This document shows, in pieces, positions 54,121 to 64,000 of a stretch of 64,000 nucleotides of DNA. A program made the position numbers and the translations under genes. The stretch is from contig JAYKXP010000118.1 in assembly GCA_037176845.1 (NCBI GenBank), forward strand, positions 1 to 64,000, read 5' to 3'. The notes under the pieces were generated by a model. The model did no database searches, was not told the origin of the DNA, and saw only the letters and a program-made list of their open reading frames with translations. Position 1 is the first letter of the stretch. Each line of letters begins with the position of its first letter. This DNA comes from Paramarasmius palmivorus. Its lineage: Eukaryota > Basidiomycota > Agaricomycetes > Agaricales > Marasmiaceae.

Positions 54121-54914
54121 TAGTCGCCGTTCTAAATCCGTCAAACACATCTTCCATGAGCATCTTCAATGTTTCAAGATCTCTACGAAGAGTCACCTGT
54201 GAGAGCATCTTCTCGTGCTGTGCATATGTGAGCATCATATCGAAAGGTTCTCTGATGTGACATTCCCGTATTTTCTCAGCGTTGTGGGTTTGAGTCATTG
54301 AAGGTTCTTTCCGTAATGCTACGTCGTTTTTGTTTGCCAGACCGTGAAATGGGAGTATTCTACAGCCACACGAACACAGGTTAACCTACCTGTACGTCCA
54401 TAAAGCACAGCTTGGCGTACCATCGTAATGGTGAGTGTCATTGTGATCGTTGTTTCGAACAGAACATAGGGGATCATATCACCGGTACATTGATTAATCC
54501 AAGGATAACACGGGGCAGAACCATAGTGAGGAGGCACCTGTGAATCTTACATGTGACCGTGATGATTGTCATATCCACTATGTGTTGTGATCTTAGGCTC
54601 TCGTCAAAGGCACCGCCAACGCACCTTAATCCAATATAGCGCTTTTTATAGTTTCCCGAGCCTGAGAGTAATGTACATAATTTTGTGGCATGTAGAAACT
54701 TTTTTTGTTCCAGATCTAACATTTGATCATCATGCTGCCTTGGTGAGGTTTTCGACTTTTTCCCCCAGGATACCGCCGTCTGAATCAATTGTCCCGTAAC
54801 AGCGGGGATAACTGAAAGCCAGATATTGGACTTCTACATCAATTGCGTGCATGGTTATTCTGGAACTGGTTTCAGTGAGTTGTGCTACTAGCGTTTCAGT
54901 CGACACTCTTCCCA

Positions 54915-55871
54915 TTATAGAGCATTATCATATGGTGGTAGAGTTCTCGCCCGCGAGCTTGACCTAGTGACACCGCTGCTACTCCTTGTGTCGTATTCTG
55001 GCGGCAGGACATAATCCCTCACCAGCCGCTCATTCTCCCTCTTGAGCACGTCAATCTGGGAGTGTAGTTCCCTAATCTGCACGGAAGTTCTTGGTTGATC
55101 CACCCGTGTAGAGGCTATCAAAATCTCGTTGGATCGGTGTTGAGCTTGTGTTTCGCCTTCGGCGTTCTGAGTCGAAGACGATGACGGCATCGGAAACGGC
55201 TGGTCACTATCCGATGTCAATGGGGTTCCTTTCTTGCTTGATATTTGATTGTAAACAATCTCTGGATTAGTTTTAAATGGCTCAATAGCTCCCGCCTCAC
55301 GTTCTTCTGCAATATTTTTAAGCAAACTCGAAACAGCGTATGGAGATCATAACCTACGTTTTTTGTCTCTTGCGACTTTCAGTTTTTTATGGTGTCCTTT
55401 TCGCTCTATGAACAGGAACAATAAAAGCAAGAGGACCGAAAGTCCACCAAGAATCCCCCCAACAATAGTTCCTACTGGGATGCGTGGTGAAGATTTAAGC
55501 TGGATTTGTTGTGGAGGATTGGATGATTTTGTGGTTGCTTCAGTTGCTAATGGGGCTGTACCATCCGTGCCGCTATTGACGAATTAGCTTTGAAAAAAAA
55601 CCTGAAAAACCTCAATAAGATATACCTGGTGGTTGTTGTAATCTCTCCAGGTGCTGTTGGGGTGATTCTGGGATTCTCTGCTGCTATGACTGTGATACAG
55701 GACAGGAATGCAAGGAATGTGACACTAGCTTCCCCTGAAATTCAGCAGCAAAATTAGGAATAAAAGTATATAACCCACATTAACAGTTTCAACATTCGAG
55801 GAAGGGAGCAGGAGAAATCGTCCAGCGCACCAAATGATAGGTGAAAATGCGGGGTGTGAAAAATGAAACAT
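54915..55871 (-). CDS. Surface-protein gene B: membrane protein without large ectodomain
   Basis: Four exons, about 265 residues. ATG 55871 (MFHFSHPAFSPIIWC) joins through a 50-base intron to GEASVTFLAFLSCITVIAAE, then a Thr-rich linker (PTAPGEITTTT, LATEATTKSSNPPQQIQL), a membrane helix IPVGTIVGGILGGLSVLLLL and a basic stop-transfer ERKGHHKKLK. The tail has a coiled coil (IRELHSQIDVLKRENERLVR), LPPEYDTRSSS and the end RTLPPYDNAL. PPEY matches PPxY, and LPPYDNAL parallels the MPPRYDSAL end of C. The DSGWRP motif is missing and the Kre9-like domain is absent or reduced, so this is the most divergent member. Start and first exon are tentative. Confidence 0.6.
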
Positions 55872-57396
55872 GCATGGAATAATATAGTGATAAATCATCT
55901 CAATGATCCTAAGACCAATTTTTGCTTCCCTACGAATGATCCGTACTAGCATATTTACGATGGTCTAGTAACGATGATCATAATCGATGCCGGAGACAGC
56001 CGCATACGTGATTCCTATGCTTTGCCAAGCCTTTGAATAAGATTATGCAAATAAATAACGGGACGTATGCATGAGGATGTAAAATACCCAATCTCACTCT
56101 CTATCTCTAGAGTAGCTGTCCTATATTGTGCTTCGCATCCTACCCCATTGTCTACACCCTAATCCTCTTCTGACGCGGGAGAATCTTGTTTTGCACAAGC
56201 GGTGCCTTTTGTTCAATCAGTATCTGTTCACTTCGGCGTCCCGTTGACGTGACACGATTGATGAATGTACTGCAGCGATTGTATTCTGTCCCTGCAGAAA
56301 CAGCGCCCGACAAAGACGATGACGGGTTAGTTGAGCAAAAATGAAAGGTCTTTGCTCAACAAAGATCAAAGGAATTGCCTTATGTGGCAGTCCGGATCGC
56401 CGGCCTGGGAGCAAATCTTTTCCCGCAAACCGAGCATCATTTTTATTCTATCCTGTTTCTCATGAAACAGAATCCACTCACTGCAGGGATGAGAGGTCAC
56501 CTGTAACAGCTCCTAGACGAGACGTCTGGGTACGGTGGCTTAGAGCCTCAGATCACCCGCAACCTGGACATTGCGAGGTTTCATGACAACGTAAATACAG
56601 GTGCTGGGGAAAGATAAAACTGAGGAAGGCAAGCCGCAAAATAACAGGCTTGTTCGTATACTGACAGTCCTGATAAACGGGTGGTTCCCGGGTTCCTGGT
56701 TCCCCATTCCGCTGACTTATGTTTCCCACACCATTTTCTCCCTTCCATCACTACCGCGGGCAGCGCCTGTCATTTTTCCCGTCACTTTTTCCTTCTTTAA
56801 CTCAAGCATGGCATCGAAGGAGAAGGATCTTGGAAGACGCATTGGACTCAATGATCGCCTGAAGGGTATCTCAAGGTGACCCCCGTTTACCGGAGATTGT
56901 AAGGAACGCGTAAATGTAGAGAAGTAGGCGTAGGCGTTACATCGCCAGTGCCAGCGGTGGGTTGCTCATCGACTCGTCTTCTCACTCACCTAAGCATGTG
57001 AACGTAATACTTGTCTCCTATGTAGTATCCATTTTGTGTTGTGATATATCATCCCGCGAAGCCCGAAAGAGAAGGACTATTGGACCGTACACCTTCGGTC
57101 TAACGAGACAGACCACTGGAGAGGTGATTGCGAGCGATATTGGATAGCTCTCCTAGGCCAATTTACCGCAGTCACGAAATCTCACACGCACACTGATTCT
57201 CCAAGGGCAGAGACTAACTCGGCGCGTTCAAACCTCGTTCAAACTCCCAATATACATCTCAATGATCTTTGGTGTGTAATCGAAGATGAAAAAGACATGC
57301 ATCAGACTACGCGTGAAAAATGTCAAGCTGCTTCGAACTCGTTAGAATGGTTTCACGAAATTCAATAGATGCCACCTAATACATGCGGGGTACTTT
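55872..57396. other. Intergenic, no gene assigned
   Basis: Short frames at 56341-56586 and 56601-56879 have no splice partners or known motifs. Nothing further seen in about 1.5 kb. Confidence 0.4.
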
Positions 57397-57973
57397 CTAA
57401 GCTTCAACCATAATTAAAGTATCATATGAACCAATATCCAAAGGTCCTGGACCGGTGCAACACAGGGCTTGCGGGCTTTCAAATCTACAATGAGTCCCAG
57501 GAGGAGATACAACAGTAGATTGTACTTACAACGAATCATCAATAGCATAAAGCTGATACGTCCTACGTCACCATGAGCAATCCAGAAATCGTGAGCATGC
57601 CCAGATAAGTACTCACCCAGATGAAATTCGCCCCCACGTAGCATTTGACGTCCCACTCTCTCCATTAAAAGGCGTAGAATCATCTTTCGCACGGATACCC
57701 AAGAAATTCGCACCGGGAGGCCTCAGACTGAAAATGAATGGGGTAGTTGATTCGCCGGCAGGTTGGTGCCACTGAATTACAAGCGATATGGCGCCGTTCA
57801 CTGGGGAAACTGTTATAGGATTGACGTTGTCAATTACCACCTCCTTGGACGCGGCTGTTTGAGCCCATGGTAGTAGTGCTGCTATGGTGAGTGCCCTGAG
57901 AAGATTAAGTGATTTTGAGGAATGGTCAGCGACGGATGACGTACAAATAGGTTGTACGCAGGGATAGAAACAT
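57397..57973 (-). CDS. Secreted Kre9-like protein without membrane helix
   Basis: Four exons, about 145 residues, ATG 57973. Exon 1 (MFLSLRTTYL) joins in phase to ALTIAALLPWAQTAASK, a good signal peptide with an A-x-A-like cleavage site. The mature part reads EVVIDNVNPITVSPVNGAIS, LVIQWHQPAGESTTPFIFSL, then ATWGRISSGTYQLYAIDDS across a phase-2 intron; this is the fold-defining start and Gly-Thr-Tyr-x-Leu-x-Ala end of a Kre9/KNH-like Ig domain. The last exon gives FESPQALCCTGPGPLDIGSY and ends IMVEA. No Ser/Thr stalk, membrane helix or PPRY tail follows. It is therefore a soluble counterpart of the neighbouring membrane proteins. Role unknown. Confidence 0.65.
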
Positions 57974-60900
57974 CGTCGCAGACCTAAAACTGCGACCAAG
58001 CAATGTCCTGCGTTTATATACATTTCCCTGCGGTGGTGTTGTTAGTATATGTTCCCGATCATGACGGTGATTCAAAGTGCGATTGTATAAGCCATAGAAT
58101 GGAGGCAGAGCAAGCTCCGTAACGGTACTGCATTCCCTCGTATTTCTTGACGCAACCATGCGGTGAAATCTATTATTGAAGCAATTAGGAGACGGGATGT
58201 TTATCATTCACCAGCTGCGAGCGGCATGCCATATTGATTTATGAATAATATATACATCGATGTCCAAGGGTAAGGAAATGACAGGTACGCACCTCTTGAG
58301 AGCTTGATACGGGAAGAGAGACTTGAAAGGCATTCGCCGCACGAGTCAAAAACTGGATGCCCAGCTTTGCCCAAGGAGGTAGTAACGGGAATCTGTAACC
58401 TTTGATCTCCCGTAACGAGTAGTACATTGGAGTTAGCATTATCATTCGATGCAGTGAGATAATCGTGAGGAACCTGAATAAAATGAATAAGTGCACGAGT
58501 ATTCAAGAAACGCACCATTGTTCACTACGGCGAGGATTGTACCTAGTCTCCGACCTACTACAGCGCCATTCATAAAATACACTTCGCTCTTTCACTCGAC
58601 CTTATGTTCGAAGTCATTGGGGGTGCCAGGAAAAGTTCATCCATGTACAATGATCTGGATAGCAACGTATTCAGTACCTTCCAGGAACAAACTAGCTCCA
58701 ATGGTTCACGGCACGAGGCATATTCGCGGGAGGATATGTCAAAGCAAACTGACTAGGGGCCACGGGCAAGCATATGGAAAGCTCGGCCAATGAAACTGTC
58801 TCCGCGTCGAGAGGATGATAAGGCGAAGAAACCGCCGTGGAAATGAAGTTGAGTATCGAGAGCGACTTGCATAGAATGAGGAAAGAACATCGATGTATCA
58901 TATGCTCGTTCTATCGTGTTTTGATGAACACGGACGCTACTTATAAACCCTTTTCCGTCTTTGCGCATTAGCCTTTGCCCGAACGACACGCAAGCAATAC
59001 AGCGAGCGAGACCGTTCATTTACTTCATCGTGCATGAAGGCTACCCATACGATAGTCATGACAAGAAGGTGAACGAACGGCGTGCTATCAAGGAGAATCA
59101 CGTATCAAGAAACCAATGTGTGCCGAGGGGTATTGAATGATTTGGGGTACCGATAACTTTGCAGGGTTGCAGGTTTTGAACCACCTTCAAGTTCATAGAC
59201 TTGAGTAAGATATCATCAACGGGACTAAACTGACCTACTTCCAAATCCAAACGGTTCTGCGAAATGCATGTCCTACCACCAATAGTGGCCTGACCGCATC
59301 TCCTTCTCGGTACTACCCAGCCCACGCTGTCCAAGGCCAATCTCCGAAGTCCGTCTTGCCTAACATAAGGAAAACGAGTCCATGCCTGGCTGAACCACTG
59401 TCCAGGACGTGACGTTTTCATGTCTCCGTAATATGTTCGGGCGAGAATTCGACGAGACCGTGGAGACTGTAGAGACGGCCTTCGTGCTGCATGTATCGTT
59501 CCGAGGGATGAAAAGAACTTCGAAGGGAAAAATGTGGGAGACATCGAAATCACGATAATCGTTTTCTGGAGAACGTGGGTTGATTTTGCTGGTAGGCAAT
59601 GCCAGATCGACTAAGTACGAAATGGGGATGAGAAGAGAACGACTTCGCTTGACATTTCTATGCGATGATTGATCTAATCGGATCTCGTTTCAACGTGGAC
59701 CAGCTCCATGATAATGGAGTAAACGCACCGTGTACGCTATAGCTCTATGTTGGCAATAGCTCATCCCAACTTAACGACTCGTCCCTTCTTCATTTGCTCA
59801 TAACCCTTTCGACCCGAGAAAAACCACGGAGCATGTAAGCGCACGACTTTCATCCGATAACGAAGGGCAAATTGGAAGCGAGAACCTTCATGCAGAAGGG
59901 CAGCAGGAAGGACGGTGATGATGTAGGTAAGGCTCTGCGTCGGGAGGGTCAAAAAAACCTCAATGTCGGTAAGACTGCGGTAACTTACCGTCCTCGATTC
60001 CGCCTATTGACGCTGAGAGCTGAGAGTCCAGAATATAGGAGGTGGAGAAATAGGTAGACCACTTTATGCAGCTTATACCACTGGCACAAGACTACAGCGC
60101 CAACATCAAGAGCAGAAGGTGACTAATGGCTGAGATGGTGAGGACAGGAGCGAGGAAGCAATGGTGTATGATACATGATGAGGCATCGGAGATGCATGCA
60201 TTATGGCAGGAGGTCGTGGCGGGGCTGTGTATGTGGTCGATCGAGTCTTTCAGTGTCCTCCGGAGGTGGGGGGCATAAATGTCCTGAGCTGTTGTCAGAG
60301 TCAGCGAAGAGAACATAACTTATAAGGCCAACGCACTTGTTCCGAATCCACCCATCCGGAAGCTCATCCTCAGCCAAACAGTCATACACTGTTTCCATCT
60401 ATTTACCTCCACCAGAAAAGCAGAAAGGCAGAGAGCATGGTCGTTAAGGTGAAGGCCTAGGAAAGGAAGGATCCGGGCGATCACGCAAGAAAAAAAAGCA
60501 CGTGGCAGAAACCAACGCGCCTTCCATTTTGGAAATTTGGATATTAGCGCCCGTGTGCCGTCAATCGTTGAGGTTTCCCTTTCAGGTTGACCATCTTCTC
60601 CCGTAATCTGAAGAGACACGATCAGGCTTGTAACCGCAAGCGCTAGGCACCCGGAAGATTCTTGCTATGTCAGCATCGTAGGAGAACGTACCTCGGTTCT
60701 GATCACTTCTTCGAAGAGGTCATTCACGTCTTCTTACAACCATCACGATTCCATGCCATTAAACAACAGATGTTACATGGTAAGCACTGCTTCACAAGTG
60801 ATTTAAATGATCCAATACTATCGATATCAACGTTATTGTTGACTGTGGAATCCTAGTATGCAGCTCGACTGAGCGCTCTCGTTGTCGCAGCTTTTCCATT

Positions 60901-61102
60901 CACGTCCCTTTGTTTTTGTAGGTAATCTCCGTCATTACACTGTCAGTGATATTTCTACACTCAAGCGTTCCTGCTATCTGATCATCATCACCCACAATCA
61001 GATGAGCACAGCATTCTGTCACTTCCCAGTGTCGACCGTCTTGAGTCCATTGAACGAGTACATAATTCTCCGAGCGACTCTGGCTGAAATTTTATGTCGC
61101 TA
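57974..61102 (-). other. Unresolved coding-like region
   Basis: Several minus-strand stretches look protein-coding but do not join into one model: 58204-58518 (FIQVPHDYLTASNDNANSNV, TSLGKAGHPVFDSCGECL), 58692-58901 (SLSILNFISTAVSSPYHPLD, FALTYPPANMPRAVN), 59098-59553 (RLALDSVGWVVPRRRCGQAT), 60092-60316 with a hydrophobic C-terminus (LTISAISHLLLLMLAL) and 60320-60619. The second has a signal-peptide-like start. Some could be decayed relatives of the flanking surface-protein genes or an unrelated secreted-protein gene. No function is claimed. Confidence 0.3.
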
Positions 61103-62357
61103 ATGTTCCCATCCTGGTGAGCTAACCTTGACATTCAGCCTTGTACACGCTTGTCACTCATCGCTCACAGTTTAACACTCGCCCAGATCGCCTCCTTCTA
61201 CCTCCTTGCCATCAGTAGATCAAATGCTTTCACCATTTCTGCTCCAAATGTTGTCGATGTCAACACTCCAACAAACATTGTCGGTAGATGGACATGGAAC
61301 ACAGGCGAACCAACGTCATGAAAGCCGTACTCGAAGGCCAAAGAACCGGTTCGCCGTTCCTAACACAGCATATCTTTGATGATATCGACAAGGCGCAGGA
61401 GGTCAATGGGAAGAAGACTGGTAACGCATTTTTTGGAGCAGATCTACCTGGGTGCGTTGTTACTCTTTGCAATCTTCTCCAAATAGGGCTGATTCATCCA
61501 ATGAAGAAACTACATCTTATGCGCTTACCAAGGGTGAGCACCATCTCTTCACAAAGCAGTCGGAACGTGTTCGCTAAGTGAGCGAGTCTCGTAGTGCTTC
61601 TGATCTTTTCCTCGCCGCACAATCCGACGTAATCAGTGTATCCCGTCTGGATGTTTTGAGTTCCGCATCGTCACTCGCTTCCTCCACTACCAGCGGCTCA
61701 TCAGAATTGAGTTTAGATACGGCAACGAAGATACCGACTATTCCATCCAGGACAACCGCCACGACAGCGTCCACCGACATAACCAATTCTAAGCCCACTG
61801 AACCAACCAAGACTCCTTTGGAGTTTGAATCAATGACGTCTTCTCGTGCGGATACCGGAGACACTGGAACTCCAACCATAATCAAATCCACTCCGACTAC
61901 CCAGTCATCCACTTCCCATAATCCAACTAAGAGCGCTACCAGCTCTATCTCACCTACGAACTCGGTTGCAAGCTCGCCTAAATATTCTTCGGGAGTAACC
62001 GCCGGCTTGGTGGTAGGAGTTTTGTTCCTTGTACTCGCCTTGTGCGGAGGTATACTCCTCTATCTTCGTCAGAGGCTACGAAAGGGGCGCACCAAATCAA
62101 TGTCTCCGTACGTACATTCATCAACTGTGGAGAAGCTCCCACGGAAGGATCGTATAAATTGGGGATCTAGTACCCCAGAGTCCGCGGTGGATGCTTCAAC
62201 TGCAGCTCAAGATGAAGGCCGCGAGGAGCATGTTGAAGAAGAGGAGAGCCGTGAACAAGTAGTGGTATATCATGATGATGGCGGCTGGAGACCACAGCTA
62301 CAAGCAAGAGGTCTCACAGTTTTGGAGATGCCGCCTAGGTATGATTCTGCATTGTAG
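61103..62357 (+). pseudogene. Surface-protein gene C: Kre9-like, membrane helix, PPRY tail, probable frameshift
   Basis: Exon 1 (ATG 61103, MFPSC) joins through a 54-base intron to LTLAQIASFYLLAISRSNAF, a signal peptide. The ectodomain starts TISAPNVVDVNTPTNIVGRW, TWNTGEPT. At about 61311-61318 the frame meets TGA, while the next frame continues the domain (VMKAVLEGQRTGSPFLTQHI, AFFGADLP) as in paralog D. One base appears lost, or the assembly is wrong. Two further introns (about 55 and 50 bases) lead to SESRSASDLF, a long Ser/Thr stalk, helix SGVTAGLVVGVLFLVLALCG, stop-transfer RQRLRKGRTK, then VVVYHDDGGWRPQL and LEMPPRYDSAL. About 370 residues if the shift is ignored. The tail is intact. 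Convergent with D. Confidence 0.65.
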
Positions 62358-62818
62358 GAAAAGTTTTTCATTTCTGTTAAAGGAGGTCATGACCAATATC
62401 ACTATCTGAGGCAGGATAGGACAAAATGGAAACAGTCTCATCTGCGTTCTTGACCTTGATCAACAATCAATCAAATACGCTCTGAGATAGTGTGTCCATT
62501 CCAGGTGATTTGATGACGAATGACAAGTGAAGCTTTGGCCAGATTCACGGCAAGGAGATTACCATGATCATCTACCTGCGAATTCACACTTTTACCTAAA
62601 TTATAGGAGCTGAAAGTTAAATGTGGCAGTGGGAAAATGCAAGCCTCGCGTTCTATTTGACTATTGTAATGGAGGATGAGCGATACAATGAGCTCAATTC
62701 ACGACGTCGCTTGCAATATAATGTAAGCTAATTCGTAGTGTCTTGCTTGAATCTAGTATGTACCACCTCACAGAAATGCCCAATGTCCTGTATGTATATT
62801 AAATATTGACACAATCGT
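62358..62818. other. Gap between convergent genes C and D
   Basis: Shared 3' region, no gene or repeat recognised. Confidence 0.5.
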
Positions 62819-63906
62819 TCAGAGTGCAGAATGATAGCGGGGCGGCATTTCCAAAACGCCGCTCATTCCCAGATCAGACTGCGATAGTACTCTCCCAGGA
62901 GGCCTCCAACCACTATCTTTGTGGTACATCACCCTAAGTTCTTCCCGACTCTCATCCCGTGTCCGTTCTAACCGACCCGAGGCATCCTGGGCTAACACAT
63001 GTGTTCTATCGTATTCTGAAATCCGAGATGAACCACGACCCTTTTTCGGTACCTTATGTATCGGCGCCATCTGGGAGAAAGGCGTGATAATGAATTTTGC
63101 ATGGAAATTTTGCGCATTTTCGTGATTCAAGTGACGGCTCCGTCTGAAAATAAGAAGTACTGCCAATATCATTCCTGCGAGCAGGACGGCTCCAATCACA
63201 ATCCCTGTGATAATTCCAGCGGATAGCCTTGGTGCGCTCTCCGAGCTGTGCTGAGATTAGATTGTCATTACATATAGTAGACCTCTGTATTACCTTCCGG
63301 GCCCCGAACCTGAAAGGGTGGTCGAGTTGGAGAATATGGGTGTCTGGAGATGGGATACACTAAAAACACTCGAGTTTGCAACAGACACCAGATTCAATGG
63401 TCTGCATCCAACGATTAGCAATCTCGCCAGCCGTATGACGGTGTTGACTGTACCCTTCAGGCATTGTGACATCCTCGTAGGCACACAGGATATACTCCCT
63501 GTGATGTAATTCAATGTAGGTCGGTGTACCGGCAACGCTAATGACAAAACTTACCCGACTTTATCAGCTTGGTAGAATATAGTCCCGTGTCTCTGGCCGT
63601 CAATCTCCATCTCCTCTTGAATCTTTCTCTGAATACCCTCGGAATGAATAGGGTTTGCTTTCGTGAATACACAAACGTCCGTGATATTGTTCACGAAGAG
63701 ATGAATTAAGATTTTTGTTGGGTCTCCCTCAGCCCAAGTCCAATTTCCCGCAATATTATTGATACGATCCACATCTGCAACCGGAGGAGCAACGATAGAG
63801 AATCCTGAGACATAGGACATGAAGAGAAAGACAGAACTGGCTGTGCTGACAAACATAAGTAACCCACCAAGATCCATGACAGTAGTACTCACGAAAATGG
63901 CCCCAT
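62819..63906 (-). CDS. Surface-protein gene D: Kre9-like ectodomain, membrane helix, PPRY tail
   Basis: About four exons, about 330 residues, ATG 63906. The five-residue first exon (MGPFS) joins in split codon to SSVFLFMSYVSGFSIVAPPV, a signal peptide, mirroring gene C's exon structure. The ectodomain reads VADVDRINNIAGNWTWAEGD, PTKILIHLFVNN and ends GQRHGTIFYQADK. After an intron, a Ser/Thr-rich stalk (LQTPIFSNSTTLSGSGPG) leads to helix SAGIITGIVIGAVLLAGMIL, stop-transfer FRRSRHLNH, and a tail with RVMYHKDSGWRPPG and VLEMPPRYHSAL. The WTWxxGxPT word places it closest to C. PPRY is a PPxY WW-ligand. The stalk exon borders are less certain than the rest. Confidence 0.7.
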
Positions 63907-64000
63907 TCACTCAAACGCCAGCGGAAGAGCGAGCTCTTAGATGTGAATTGATCAGTCTTATATGTAACGTCCTTGATATCACTATCAGATTGCTATTATA

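Overview
This is a nuclear genome segment from a basidiomycete, most likely an Agaricomycete. Nearly every gene is broken by introns of about 45-60 bases with GT..AG ends, several of them tandemly close. The families present (Tnp2/Plavaka-type transposase, MYND-finger protein, four F-box proteins, T5orf172/GIY-YIG proteins, SUV4-20-like SET protein, Kre9-like membrane proteins) fit mushroom-forming fungi. There are no operons, and no rRNA, tRNA or CRISPR feature was recognised. The exon models were read by eye from splice signals and frame continuity.

Layout. 1-5086 is compositionally distinct: it is crowded with CTAGA/CTAGAC words, holds one ten-exon minus-strand gene for a Zn2Cys6-like protein whose N-terminus matches the histone H3 tail, and ends abruptly inside a second gene that has lost its 5' end. 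From 7.3 to 38.6 kb lie small lineage-specific families: family X (three copies), family Y (two copies), F-box proteins (three here, a fourth at 48.2 kb), and singletons with MYND, RING, WD40 and SET domains. 38.8-42.5 kb is a largely intact transposase gene. 43.4-47.7 kb has an HMG-box gene with a tandemly duplicated exon, a Pho80/Pcl-like cyclin and a small basic protein. 51.1 kb has a second T5orf172 protein, and 51.9-52.4 kb is an AT-rich AAATAT-studded stretch.

The right end (52.7-63.9 kb) is the most notable part. Four related genes encode putative surface proteins: a signal peptide or N-terminal hydrophobic segment, in three cases a Kre9-like extracellular domain, a Ser/Thr-rich stalk, one membrane helix and a cytoplasmic tail ending in a PPRY-type motif. 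They form two convergent pairs, A(+)/B(-) and C(+)/D(-). A fifth, secreted version without stalk, helix or tail lies between them. C carries a probable one-base frameshift.

Taken together the window looks like a fast-evolving accessory region: paralogs sharing exon structure, short tandem duplications inside exons and promoters, and recurring ubiquitin-linked parts (F-box, RING, PPxY tails). That these parts act together is inference. Stretches at 2.7-5.1, 9.7-10.6, 13.4-15.3, 29.5-30.2, 35.5-36.4, 46.3-47.2, 50.1-51.1, 55.9-57.4 and 58.2-61.1 kb are gene-poor or unresolved.
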